Positions 1 to 5,869 are shown, counted from the stretch's first letter. The stretch: 6,104 nucleotides of DNA from Candidatus Sumerlaeota bacterium (GCA_003554345.1 PWGE01000392.1:1-6104), one strand, 5' to 3'. Made by a program: numbers and translations. Notes: generated by a model from the sequence alone, not told the origin.

Positions 1-222
1 AATGTATGGGAATGGTGTCAGGATTGGTATGCTCATGATTATTACAAAAAGAGTCCGGGGATTAATCCGCAAGGACCATCGGAAGGAGCTTTTCGCGTGC
101 TACGTGGAGGTGCCTGGAGTTCCTATGGCCGGGCATGTAAACCGTCCTTTCGTTATGACAGAAAACCGGAATATCGCTCAAACAACATTGGATTTCGCAT
201 TGTTGCGTTGAAGGAAAACTGA
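1..222 (+). CDS. FGE-sulfatase-domain protein, C-terminal fragment (5' end outside window)
   Basis: Frame 1 is open from the first base to TGA at 220-222 and encodes 73 residues. They read as the end of a formylglycine-generating-enzyme/SUMF1-like domain: NVWEWCQDWY at 1-10, RVLRGGAW at 32-39 and NNIGFR at 61-66, all hallmark blocks in the right order and spacing. In true FGEs the block after GG carries two copper-binding cysteines (C336 and C341 of human FGE). Here, by hand alignment, the first position is Ser41 and only the second, Cys46, is kept. The protein is therefore more likely one of the many family members without sulfatase-activating activity, whose substrates are mostly unknown. 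The N-terminal part, any signal peptide and any fused domain lie upstream of the window. An ATG in frame 2 at base 2 gives only a shadow reading. The family call is secure; the function is open. Confidence 0.9.
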   Translation, partial: NVWEWCQDWYAHDYYKKSPGINPQGPSEGAFRVLRGGAWSSYGRACKPSFRYDRKPEYRSNNIGFRIVALKEN

Positions 223-239
223 TAACAATTTGCCTTTTT
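211..239 (+). terminator. Imperfect terminator-like hairpin after the FGE-like gene
   Basis: Bases 211-221 (AAGGAAAACTG) pair with 226-236 (CAATTTGCCTT) around the loop ATAA, with two mismatches on the + strand. A T run follows at 235-239. The left arm overlaps the last codons and stop of the FGE-like gene. The gap to the convergent lipoprotein gene is only 15 bases, so a shared element is plausible. Read on the - strand the pairing is slightly better (one mismatch becomes a G-U pair), but no U run follows. The stem is AT-rich and imperfect, so the call is weak. Confidence 0.35.
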
Positions 240-612
240 AATCTGTAAATTCAACAAAATCCGCCCGAATTGTAATTGTGTTTCTTGAAAATAAAAACAG
301 AAAAAGCGTTGTGTCTTCTTGAACAACGTTTGTAAGCGCTATCGCAGAACCATCGGGTATTCCTGCAGTTTGATAGAGATTGGTCATTGCGTCGGTATAG
401 GTGGGATCTTTCAGGGGAATAAAACCGAGCAATCTATATCCGGAACTACGGCCAATTACATTGGAATGAATAATTCGATAATTATTTTGTGAAAGGTTGA
501 CTTCAGTTGAACTTACATGAGGGAAACGACCAATAGTAGAGCAACCTGTAAACATCGTTATAATAATGAGTGAAAAAACGCAAATATAAAAAAATCGCAA
601 CTTCTTTTTCAT
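238..612 (-). CDS. Small putative lipoprotein, DUF6567-like
   Basis: This encodes 124 residues from the ATG at 612-610. That start is preferred to an upstream ATG at 654 because GGAGG lies 6 bases before it and the protein then opens with MKKK, a classic signal-peptide start. A hydrophobic stretch at about 7-22 leads to TGC with Cys24, a type II (lipoprotein) signal peptide. Phe at the -3 position is less usual than Leu. The mature part is about 100 residues, with a conserved-looking core (SSGYRLLGFIPL, then AMTNLYQTAGI and ALTNVVQE) and a beta-rich end, TITIRADFVEF. From memory this resembles the uncharacterised DUF6567 lipoproteins; no function is known to me for them. After lipidation it should sit in a membrane facing the periplasm or outside. 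Its 3' end converges on the FGE-like gene, and 375 non-coding bases separate it from the ABC operon, so it appears to be transcribed alone. Confidence 0.85.
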   Translation of the reverse strand: MKKKLRFFYICVFSLIIITMFTGCSTIGRFPHVSSTEVNLSQNNYRIIHSNVIGRSSGYRLLGFIPLKDPTYTDAMTNLYQTAGIPDGSAIALTNVVQEDTTLFLFLFSRNTITIRADFVEFTD

Positions 613-618
613 ATTCTT

Positions 619-623
619 CCTCC
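619..623 (-). promoter_or_regulatory. Ribosome binding site fixing the lipoprotein start
   Basis: The - strand reads GGGAGGAAGAAT just before the ATG at 612, with 6 bases between GGAGG and the start codon. The longer reading from 654 would put this strong site inside the gene, so the shorter protein is chosen. Confidence 0.75.
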
Positions 624-698
624 CGGAATCATACTTTGATGATGATCTGTTCATGTTAGAAATTTAAAAGGTTTCTTCTTTAAAATGATAATGGACTT

Positions 699-704
699 AT
701 TATA
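699..704 (-). promoter_or_regulatory. Candidate -10 box for the lipoprotein gene
   Basis: The - strand shows a perfect TATAAT 86 bases upstream of the lipoprotein ATG at 612. Only AT-rich, poor -35 matches lie at the expected distance (TTATTT with 15-base spacing). The region is so AT-rich that a chance match is possible. Confidence 0.35.
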
Positions 705-987
705 TGACATTTTTGCTGAAATAATTATTTTTTTCATGAATTTATAGTTTGAAATGTAGCCATTCTCCAGGCATTGTATATTTTTTTGAGATAGCTGGTA
801 TGATCTGGTTGATTAAATACTCGAGTCATCTATTCCGACTTTTTTGCTGATGGAGTAATCCCTCGTATAAATATTTTTATTTTGCCAGTTCTTTATTTGA
901 AAAAGGCGGCTTGTATCATGATTGACTATTCATGAGAAAGAAGAAGGATTGTATTATTGATAGTTTTTTAATGGAATGGTGGGTATT

Positions 988-1731
988 TTAAAGCCCTTTC
1001 AGGTGATTTTTTCGATGAAATGAATTCGCCAGACTCAGAAAAAGAGCGCTGAAAGCTAATAAGGCACAAAAGTTCATTAAGAGAGGGAGGTGGTGCTGAC
1101 CGGTAAGAGAATAGTTAAGCAAATCGACAAAATAGGTGACAGGGGAAATATATGATAGAGCCCTTGCCACCTCTCCCAGTTCATTAAGTGGGATAAAGAT
1201 ACCACTGATAAAGATAAGAGGAAATCGTATAAGGCTTGAAAACATCATTACCTGGGAGGGTGACCTGACGGCTGGTGAAGCAAGTAGAACACCCAGCGTG
1301 GAAAAGCAGAAAGAACCCAAAAAAAGGGCGGGTATAAAAATAAGCAATTGCAGGGGATAGGTAAAGTATATCAATCCAACCAGGGTTACCAGAATATTAA
1401 TACAGATGCCAAACATCATGCCCGCCAGGATATCGCCCATAATAATGGTATTGATAGTGACCGGATAAGAAAGGAGGCGTTCGTAGGTGCCGGCTTGTTT
1501 TTCCCAGGGCGTTATAAGAGGTCCCACTGAAGACGAGGTGAAAAACAATGACATGGCTAAAAGTCCAGGAAAAAAGAAAAATAAATCAAGTTCTCGCCCC
1601 ATAAAAAAGGAAAGAAAGAGAAAAAAAGGGAATAAAAGCCCAAAAATAATGACGGGAGGCTTATTATAATATATGCGAATATTTTTTTCAGTAACCAGAA
1701 AAGTGCTTCTTGCCAGGATAGTATAACTCAT
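988..1731 (-). CDS. ABC-2 type transporter permease
   Basis: A 247-residue integral membrane protein of the ABC-2 class, the membrane half of an exporter working with the ATPase encoded just upstream. About six hydrophobic segments are visible, near residues 27-44, 51-70, 100-122, 130-152, 162-180 and 222-240. The segment WEKQAGTYERLLSYPV at 76-91 is the typical cytoplasmic coupling region after the second segment, and SGIFIPLNEL near 176-185 is the usual ABC-2 signature loop. The length (about 250) matches family members that pair with a separate ATPase. The ATG at 1731-1729 overlaps the ATPase TGA in an ATGA junction and follows a strong GGAGGAGGG, so translation is coupled. The substrate cannot be deduced: drug, lipid, polysaccharide and peptide exporters share this architecture. 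No third component or periplasmic adaptor is nearby. Confidence 0.92.
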   Translation of the reverse strand: MSYTILARSTFLVTEKNIRIYYNKPPVIIFGLLFPFFLFLSFFMGRELDLFFFFPGLLAMSLFFTSSSVGPLITPWEKQAGTYERLLSYPVTINTIIMGDILAGMMFGICINILVTLVGLIYFTYPLQLLIFIPALFLGSFCFSTLGVLLASPAVRSPSQVMMFSSLIRFPLIFISGIFIPLNELGEVARALSYISPVTYFVDLLNYSLTGQHHLPLLMNFCALLAFSALFLSLANSFHRKNHLKGL

Positions 1732-2651
1732 TTGCCCTCCTCCGTAAGGGTTAAAAAAACTTCTTCCAGACTCGTTCCCAGTACAGCAAGATGAGTAAAG
1801 GCGATATTTTCTTTTTCAGCGAAAGAAGCCAGATGTTTGATAAGTCGATCAGGCGAAGCGGTGGTTATCCTGAACTTATCTCCTCTCTTTTCCACATGCT
1901 TAGTCTCTTCGATTTGAGACAGCGAATCAGGGGGAGGCATCCTATCAAAAGAAACTTCTACAGCACAACTCTCTTTAAAGATTCTTTTCAGATTTTCAGG
2001 AGTATCGATTGCTGCTATCCTGCCGCGGTTGATGATGGCGATTTGCTCACAGAGTTGATTCGCTTCTTCAATATCATGAGTGGTTAGAAAGATAGTTACT
2101 CCTGTCTTTTTCATTTCCAGGATAACTTCTCTTATCAATTTCCGACTGTGGACATCAAGCCCAGCGGTGGGTTCATCAAGAAAAAGTACTTCTGCATTAT
2201 TTATAAGAGCACATGCAATGCTTACTTTTTGTCTCATACCCTTTGAAAACTCACTGACAGGCTGGTCTTTTTGTTCATAAATGCCCAGTCTTTGCAGTAA
2301 TTGTTCTGCTTTGCCTGTTATGGTACTTCGCTTGATGCCATAAAAACGCCCTGCCAGAAGGATATTCTGAAGGGGTGTAAGGTCTTTATAGATATTGCTC
2401 ACCTCGGGAATCACTCCCAGCTTCATTTTGACTTTCAAGGGATCTTTGTCGATATTCCAGCCATTGATATGGACCGTGCCACGATCAGGTTTCAATAAAC
2501 CGGTGAGCATTCTCAAAGTGGTGGTTTTCCCGGCGCCATTGGGACCAAGAAATCCGAAAATTTCTTCCTTCTTTACAGAGAAAGAGACGTTATCAACCGC
2601 TCGAGTTTCCTGAAAAGTTTTCTTAAGATTGTTTACTTTAACAATGGACAT
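1728..2651 (-). CDS. ABC transporter ATP-binding protein, exporter type with C-terminal DUF4162-like region
   Basis: A 307-residue cytoplasmic ATPase, counted from the ATG at 2651. All motor motifs are intact: Walker A GPNGAGKTT at 36-44, Q-loop region GVIPE at 79-83 with Glu in place of Gln (common in this subfamily), a variant signature FSKGM at 135-139, Walker B LFLDEP at 156-161 with catalytic Glu160, D-loop GLD at 164-166 and switch His192. Residues of about 220-307 form the extra C-terminal domain (DUF4162-like) of single-domain exporter ATPases that pair with ABC-2 permeases. The start is uncertain. The frame also opens at a TTG at 2675, adding 8 residues, but nothing resembling a ribosome binding site precedes it. 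The ATG gives the usual N-terminus, but the nearest AGGAA is over 14 bases away. Translation may instead be coupled to the upstream regulator, whose stop is 39 bases before the ATG. Confidence 0.93.
   Translation of the reverse strand: MSIVKVNNLKKTFQETRAVDNVSFSVKKEEIFGFLGPNGAGKTTTLRMLTGLLKPDRGTVHINGWNIDKDPLKVKMKLGVIPEVSNIYKDLTPLQNILLAGRFYGIKRSTITGKAEQLLQRLGIYEQKDQPVSEFSKGMRQKVSIACALINNAEVLFLDEPTAGLDVHSRKLIREVILEMKKTGVTIFLTTHDIEEANQLCEQIAIINRGRIAAIDTPENLKRIFKESCAVEVSFDRMPPPDSLSQIEETKHVEKRGDKFRITTASPDRLIKHLASFAEKENIAFTHLAVLGTSLEEVFLTLTEEGK
1735..1743 (-). promoter_or_regulatory. Strong ribosome binding site of the permease gene
   Basis: GGAGGAGGG on the - strand lies 3 bases before the permease ATG at 1731, inside the last codons of the ATPase gene. 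Together with the 1-base ATGA overlap it supports coupled translation of the two subunits. Confidence 0.7.
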
Positions 2652-2683
2652 ACTAATTGCATTCTGTTCCTGCAAAGAAAAGT

Positions 2684-2699
2684 TGGAATTTCAATTCCA
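2684..2699. repeat. Perfect inverted repeat at the regulator/ATPase junction
   Basis: TGGAATT-TC-AATTCCA has arms of 7 bases and a 2-base centre. It covers the last codons and stop of the ArsR-type gene and lies upstream of both possible ATPase starts. The loop is too short for a good RNA hairpin, and no U run follows. It could be a DNA-binding site or chance. It does not resemble the ACCT/AGGT palindrome at the operon promoter. Confidence 0.4.
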
Positions 2700-3026
2700 T
2701 TTTGATTTTTTGGGTTTTTGAGCGCAGTTTAGAGATTGACATTCTTTTTTGGGAGAAGTTTCCAGTGTTTTTAGAAACTCTTCGATTTCCTTTTTGCAGT
2801 TTTCAATACCTTTACTGTTGGCTGTGTAATGAACCCAGTATCCGATTTTTTGGGACTTGATGAAGCCATGATGCTTGAGCATTTGGAGATGCTGGGTGAC
2901 GGTGGGTTGCGCCAGATCCAGTTTTTCTGCTATTTTTGAGACACATAAGCGCTCTTGAAGCAACATCTTCAAGATATTTAATCGGACTTCGCTGGATAAC
3001 ACTTTGAAAAGTTCATGTTTTTTCAT
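2691..3026 (-). CDS. ArsR/SmtB-family winged-helix transcriptional regulator
   Basis: A 111-residue protein of the usual ArsR length. The N-terminus (LFKVLSSEVRLNILKMLL, 6-23) is the standard ArsR opening. The recognition region LAQPTVTQHLQMLKHHGFI (38-56) is a textbook helix-turn-helix, and GYWVHYTA (62-69) is the wing. The classic alpha-3 metal motif ELCVCDL appears here as RLCVSKI: Cys28 is kept and the second Cys is Ser30. Other cysteines are Cys77, Cys96 and Cys101, the last two in a lysine-rich C-terminal tail. The inducer is therefore unclear; thiol-based metal or redox sensing is possible, and a non-metal ligand is as likely. The protein is encoded first in an operon with the ABC ATPase and permease and should repress it, probably through the palindrome at 3060-3074. 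The ATG at 3026 is preceded by GGAAAG with 7-base spacing. Confidence 0.93.
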   Translation of the reverse strand: MKKHELFKVLSSEVRLNILKMLLQERLCVSKIAEKLDLAQPTVTQHLQMLKHHGFIKSQKIGYWVHYTANSKGIENCKKEIEEFLKTLETSPKKECQSLNCAQKPKKSKWN

Positions 3027-3059
3027 TAATAAGCTTTCCGGTGATAAAAATATTTTAAA

Positions 3060-3074
3060 TTACCTTATAGGTAA
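3060..3074. promoter_or_regulatory. Putative operator for the ArsR-type regulator
   Basis: TTACCT-TAT-AGGTAA is a perfect 15-base palindrome (6-base arms). It lies just downstream of the -10 box and covers the expected transcription start of the regulator-ABC operon. A further half-site, TATACCT, lies at 3082-3088 and overlaps the -10 box. This is the position expected for steric repression by an ArsR dimer. Binding by this particular regulator is inference. Confidence 0.65.
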
Positions 3075-3079
3075 ATTTG

Positions 3080-3107
3080 AATATACCTTTTTAAAATCTC
3101 ATGTCAA
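3080..3107 (-). promoter_or_regulatory. Sigma70-type promoter of the regulator-ABC operon
   Basis: On the - strand a perfect -35 box TTGACA (3107-3102) and a -10 box TATATT (3085-3080, five of six consensus bases) are separated by 16 bases. The predicted start is near 3073, giving a leader of roughly 45 bases before the regulator ATG at 3026. Confidence 0.7.
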
Positions 3108-3262
3108 GGAAAAACAGAAAATATAACGTGGAGACAAGCAGCAGGAAAGCTGCAGAAAAGTTATGACCCTCTATTCGTAAACCTATAAAACATGACGTTA
3201 TCCTTATCTTCCTTTTTGGATGTATCAAAATGGCAACTCATTATTTCAGGTGAATGTTTCTG

Positions 3263-3291
3263 TTGATAGAGGTGAAAAAGCCCTTTTTAAT
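3263..3291 (+). promoter_or_regulatory. Candidate promoter of the DUF2961 gene
   Basis: TTGATA (3263-3268) and TTTAAT (3286-3291) are 17 bases apart, each one base from consensus. The predicted start near 3298 gives a leader of about 67 bases. This is the best match I found between the divergent genes. Confidence 0.45.
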
Positions 3292-3350
3292 GTGATAAAA
3301 CAAAAGTATCTTTTCAGGTTTTTTGAGAAGTCTGATGTAAGATTGTAGGA

Positions 3351-3358
3351 AGGAGGTG
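3351..3358 (+). promoter_or_regulatory. Ribosome binding site fixing the DUF2961 start
   Basis: AGGAGGTG is a near-perfect anti-16S match, with AGGAGG ending 8 bases before the ATG at 3365. The frame could also open at the GTG at 3356, but that codon lies inside this site, so the ATG is chosen. Confidence 0.75.
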
Positions 3359-3364
3359 CTTTTT

Positions 3365-5197
3365 ATGAAAATGATGGAATACGCTCGCCGGTGTTACCTG
3401 CAGGATCTACCTTTTCCCGGAAAGTACAGGACGGGAAAGTTTACTTCTATCGATTCTCAGGAAGGGACGATTTGTAAAATAAGCGGACCAGGCGTCATGA
3501 AGCGTTTATGGACCACCCATCATCCCGGCGATTGTGTGAAGATGTATGTCTATGTAGATGGTGAAAATGAACCCACTCTCCATGGCTATACCCATGAATT
3601 AGCGGCAGCTGCTGAAAAAATATCTTCTCCCGATATCCCTCTCGGCGGGAGTCATTTTAATATGTATAGTACTGTCTTTTATCTTCCTATACGCTTTGAG
3701 AAAAGCCTGCGTATTGATATGGAAATAACTGATGAGATCAGGGATGGAGTCTACTGGCAGGTTGATTATGCGAAAGATACAGATGAACATGTGCCAAAAA
3801 TAGTACAGCAAAAAAAAGAGGGCGAAATACAGCTTTTGTATCCCGGCCTAAATGAGGAGTATGTCAGCAAAATGCCACGTTGGGTAAAAAAAGAGTTTAC
3901 TTTAGAACTGCAGGGTTGCAAACCAAATGAGCCCATCTTGCTGGAAGGTCCAGCTGTAATAAGAAAAATGGAAATAAACAGTGATGACCTGGATAAAATA
4001 GGATTACGAATGGCATTTGATGGAAATTTTAAAGATAACGAAAGACTGGATGGACCCTTTCAGGTTAATGCTCCGCTGCGTTACCTGGTAGGGAAAATCA
4101 ACAGTGCCTGTATTGAAAGACTGGGCCCAAAAGCGATTATTCATTTTCCCATGCCTTTTCAAAAAGAAGTGGCTATTCAATGTATTACCATGCTGAATGT
4201 GGGTGATTTTTATAATAAGTACCGCCTGAACATAAAATTATGGCTCGAACGGGAAGTGCCTGATATAAAGCAGATGTATTATTTTCACGCCCGTTACGCC
4301 AGTGCCTGGACCAACGGTGCCGATGACTTTGAATGCTGTTCTATTCGCGGAAAAGGTCATTTCGTTGGTATACATATTTTTGATTCCGGACATAACCATG
4401 GTGGGGGAGATAATATCTTTTTTGATGCAGATGGAGAAACTGCCGGTCAGCTTCATGGTATATGTGGTGAGGATTATTTTCATCATGCCTATCATTATAC
4501 AGGTGCTTTACTCCCTTATGCAGGGTGTCCTGCCCACGGAGATCGTTATCGTCATCATCTGGAGATGCCCATCCCTTTTGAGAAGTCCTTTGTTTTTAAC
4601 TGGGGTGTTTTTGCGGGACAGAACCCCAAAGCGGTGAGTTTTTGGTATCAGAAGTCATCTGCCAACCTGTCTTCATTCCGGGAATTAACATACCGGGTAA
4701 CCGGTCCTTTTCCCCTGAAAGATATGGATAAGCTGGCACCGGGGGAAATATTGCCTGAGAAGGCATATCTCGCGGAAGGGCGCTGGTATCCAGGAAAGCA
4801 ATGGCTCAAACGCTCTCAACAGGGTTTTGTGGATCTATGTCACAGTACCAGGCAATATGAAAAGACATTTGCAGAAGCAGATGGAATATTGTATGCTCAT
4901 ATCTGCTTTGTCCTGGAAACATGGGTATGGGTGGCAAGAGATGTAGAGACCGAATTTCTCATGGGTTGTGATGATCCCATTCGAGTGTATGTAAACGGGG
5001 AGTGCCTGCTCAGGGATGAAGGGCGAAATGAGCCTGATCCCTTCATGCTTTTTGACAGGAGAAAAGTCCTTACCCGGGGATTGAACTCTATCAGAGTAGT
5101 GGTTGGCAATCTTCCCAATGCCAACTGGTTGTGGTTTGGCTTTTCTCTTGTGTTGCGTAATGATCTTTCTGAGGAAGAGATGTGTTTTCTGACATGA
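3365..5197 (+). CDS. DUF2961 protein (GH172-related) with C-terminal beta-sandwich-like region
   Basis: A 610-residue protein. The first about 410 residues match the DUF2961 double jelly-roll fold: a GPG...RLWTTHHPGD block near 37-52, YVDGENEPTL near 61-70, GGGDNIFFDADGE at 346-358, LHGICGEDYF at 363-372 and PIPFEKSFVFNWG near 400-412. Some DUF2961 members form glycoside hydrolase family GH172, acting on fructofuranosyl or arabinofuranosyl linkages, so a carbohydrate role is likely but unproven. Glu369 in EDYF fits the acid/base position. The upstream position where I recall GEGDD in active members reads GGGDN here, so the nucleophile may be missing. The C-terminal region of about 480-610 resembles a sugar-binding beta-sandwich (GCDDPIRVYVNGE at 534-546, then LTRGLNSIRVVV). 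No signal peptide or membrane segment is visible, suggesting the cytoplasm. It has its own promoter region and no co-directional neighbour in the window. Confidence 0.88.
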   Translation: MKMMEYARRCYLQDLPFPGKYRTGKFTSIDSQEGTICKISGPGVMKRLWTTHHPGDCVKMYVYVDGENEPTLHGYTHELAAAAEKISSPDIPLGGSHFNMYSTVFYLPIRFEKSLRIDMEITDEIRDGVYWQVDYAKDTDEHVPKIVQQKKEGEIQLLYPGLNEEYVSKMPRWVKKEFTLELQGCKPNEPILLEGPAVIRKMEINSDDLDKIGLRMAFDGNFKDNERLDGPFQVNAPLRYLVGKINSACIERLGPKAIIHFPMPFQKEVAIQCITMLNVGDFYNKYRLNIKLWLEREVPDIKQMYYFHARYASAWTNGADDFECCSIRGKGHFVGIHIFDSGHNHGGGDNIFFDADGETAGQLHGICGEDYFHHAYHYTGALLPYAGCPAHGDRYRHHLEMPIPFEKSFVFNWGVFAGQNPKAVSFWYQKSSANLSSFRELTYRVTGPFPLKDMDKLAPGEILPEKAYLAEGRWYPGKQWLKRSQQGFVDLCHSTRQYEKTFAEADGILYAHICFVLETWVWVARDVETEFLMGCDDPIRVYVNGECLLRDEGRNEPDPFMLFDRRKVLTRGLNSIRVVVGNLPNANWLWFGFSLVLRNDLSEEEMCFLT

Positions 5198-5224
5198 AAA
5201 AGGCCGGGCTTTGGTGCCCGACCT
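5197..5224 (-). terminator. Rho-independent terminator for the pilin-like gene
   Basis: On the - strand AGGTCGGGC and GCCCGGCCT form a 9-base-pair stem (one G-U pair) around a 6-base loop, ACCAAA. The U run (5200-5197) follows at once. It begins 24 bases after the pilin-like stop. On the + strand the G-U pair becomes a C-A mismatch and no U run follows, so it is oriented for the - strand. The U tract touches the stop codon of the convergent DUF2961 gene. Confidence 0.8.
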
Positions 5225-5248
5225 CTTCCGCTTTCTGTTCTGAGAAAC

Positions 5249-5836
5249 TTATTGACCGCCTATCCGCCAGATATCTCCGGTACTGATGGTCCCGTTGGTT
5301 GGATCGTATACGGTATTGCTCAGAATAGTCACCTTTTCTGAAGACCAATCAACAATTTCCACGCCTTCAGGAGGTGCATGGGTTACAAATACCCCGTCAG
5401 GTCCAGGAGAAAGAAGTTGCCAGGTGATAGGCCCACCAAACACTTCATGATAGCGAGGGGGGTCAATATACATCATGGGCCAGTAGTCAAAGTGCCCCTG
5501 ATGTAGATCATAATCTGACCAACCTGGCCGGGAATCCTGAAAGGGATCCATGGGAATAGATGTGACGTAGGCAATTGGAGTGGTCAGGGGATTTAACCGT
5601 TCATCATAAGGAATCATATCGCCATCTTCATGATGCCCGGGAGGGTAAGTATTATGGTCAACATAATATGTTTCCAGGGCTGTTGAAAGAGCCCTCATAT
5701 CTGCCTCAGCTCTGCTTACTTTGGCACGGGTTTGTGCCTGAAGAAAATTGGGGATTGCGATTGCTGCTAAAATAGCAATAATTGCTACAACAATCAGAAG
5801 TTCGATAAGTGTGAATCCGGTTGAGAATTTCTTCAT
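5249..5836 (-). CDS. Prepilin-like protein (type IV pilin/type II secretion pseudopilin class)
   Basis: A 195-residue protein from the ATG at 5836, which has GGAGG 5 bases upstream. The frame stays open to an ATG at 5935, but that extension runs through non-coding leader. The N-terminus MKKFSTG-FTLIELLIVVAI is a class III signal peptide. A prepilin peptidase would cut after Gly7 and methylate Phe8, and Glu12 is the conserved Glu5 of mature pilins. The hydrophobic helix continues to about residue 28, followed by the amphipathic NFLQAQTRAKVSRAEADMRAL and a globular domain rich in Pro, Asp, Tyr and Trp with no cysteine. Notable blocks are WQLLSPGPDG at 139-148 and the ending YDPTNGTISTGDIWRIGG from 177. 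The same ending occurs in the neighbouring broken copy. It is inserted in the inner membrane and, once processed, assembled into a pilus or pseudopilus; which machine it serves cannot be told, as no assembly genes are in the window. Confidence 0.92.
   Translation of the reverse strand: MKKFSTGFTLIELLIVVAIIAILAAIAIPNFLQAQTRAKVSRAEADMRALSTALETYYVDHNTYPPGHHEDGDMIPYDERLNPLTTPIAYVTSIPMDPFQDSRPGWSDYDLHQGHFDYWPMMYIDPPRYHEVFGGPITWQLLSPGPDGVFVTHAPPEGVEIVDWSSEKVTILSNTVYDPTNGTISTGDIWRIGGQ
5252..5333. repeat. Diverged direct repeat, copy 1 (3' end of the intact pilin-like gene)
   Basis: This encodes the C-terminal tail of the intact pilin-like protein. It is recognisably similar at DNA level to about 5938-6020, sharing for example CCGCCAGATAT and GGTATTG/TGTATTG blocks. 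The pair marks an old tandem gene duplication rather than a recent repeat, since many third codon positions differ. Confidence 0.5.
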
Positions 5837-5841
5837 TTTGT

Positions 5842-5846
5842 CCTCC
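5842..5846 (-). promoter_or_regulatory. Ribosome binding site fixing the pilin-like start
   Basis: AAGGAGGA on the - strand has GGAGG at 5846-5842, 5 bases before the ATG at 5836. It settles the start at MKKFSTG rather than the upstream ATG at 5935. Confidence 0.8.
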
Positions 5847-5869
5847 TTATATATGGTTTTTAATATGTG

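Larger units (their letters stand above)
613..987. other. AT-rich intergenic region, no gene seen
   Basis: This lies between the lipoprotein start and the permease stop. I see only very short open frames in either strand, none with a ribosome binding site. It holds the lipoprotein's ribosome binding site and candidate -10 box. I found no convincing terminator for the ABC operon: the nearest structures are GGG...CCC right after the permease stop and two TCATGA copies (917-922 and 931-936), and neither is followed by a U run on the - strand. Confidence 0.6.
3108..3364. other. Divergent intergenic region between the ABC operon and the DUF2961 gene
   Basis: No supported gene. It contains a small hairpin (GCAGC at 3138-3142 with GCTGC at 3149-3153), a candidate promoter for the DUF2961 gene and its ribosome binding site. 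A 42-codon frame at 3220-3348 on the + strand lacks a ribosome binding site and runs over the candidate promoter, so I do not call it. Confidence 0.5.

Noticed and set aside
917-936. Two TCATGA palindromes separated by 8 bases (possible hairpin) downstream of the ABC permease
   Set aside because: A six-base AT-rich stem with no following U run; it does not qualify as a terminator and has no other support.
3138-3153. GCAGC-AGGAAA-GCTGC hairpin in the divergent intergenic region
   Set aside because: Only five base pairs, no U run and no conserved riboswitch-like context; reported only as part of the intergenic description.
3101-3166. 21-codon + strand frame starting MSRKNRK
   Set aside because: It has no ribosome binding site and overlaps the -35 box of the ABC operon.
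3124-3200. TAACGT (3124-3129) and ACGTTA (3195-3200) as a long-range inverted repeat
   Set aside because: Six-base arms 65 bases apart are expected by chance in AT-rich DNA.
3220-3348. 42-codon + strand open frame just upstream of the DUF2961 gene, starting MYQNGNSLF
   Set aside because: It has no ribosome binding site (TTTTTGG precedes the ATG), its composition is unremarkable, and it runs across the best candidate promoter of the DUF2961 gene. Probably chance.
4302-4637. 111-codon + strand frame inside the DUF2961 gene, and similar long frames antisense to the ABC genes
   Set aside because: Overlapping readings of well-supported genes with clear domain motifs, without ribosome binding sites or recognisable protein features.
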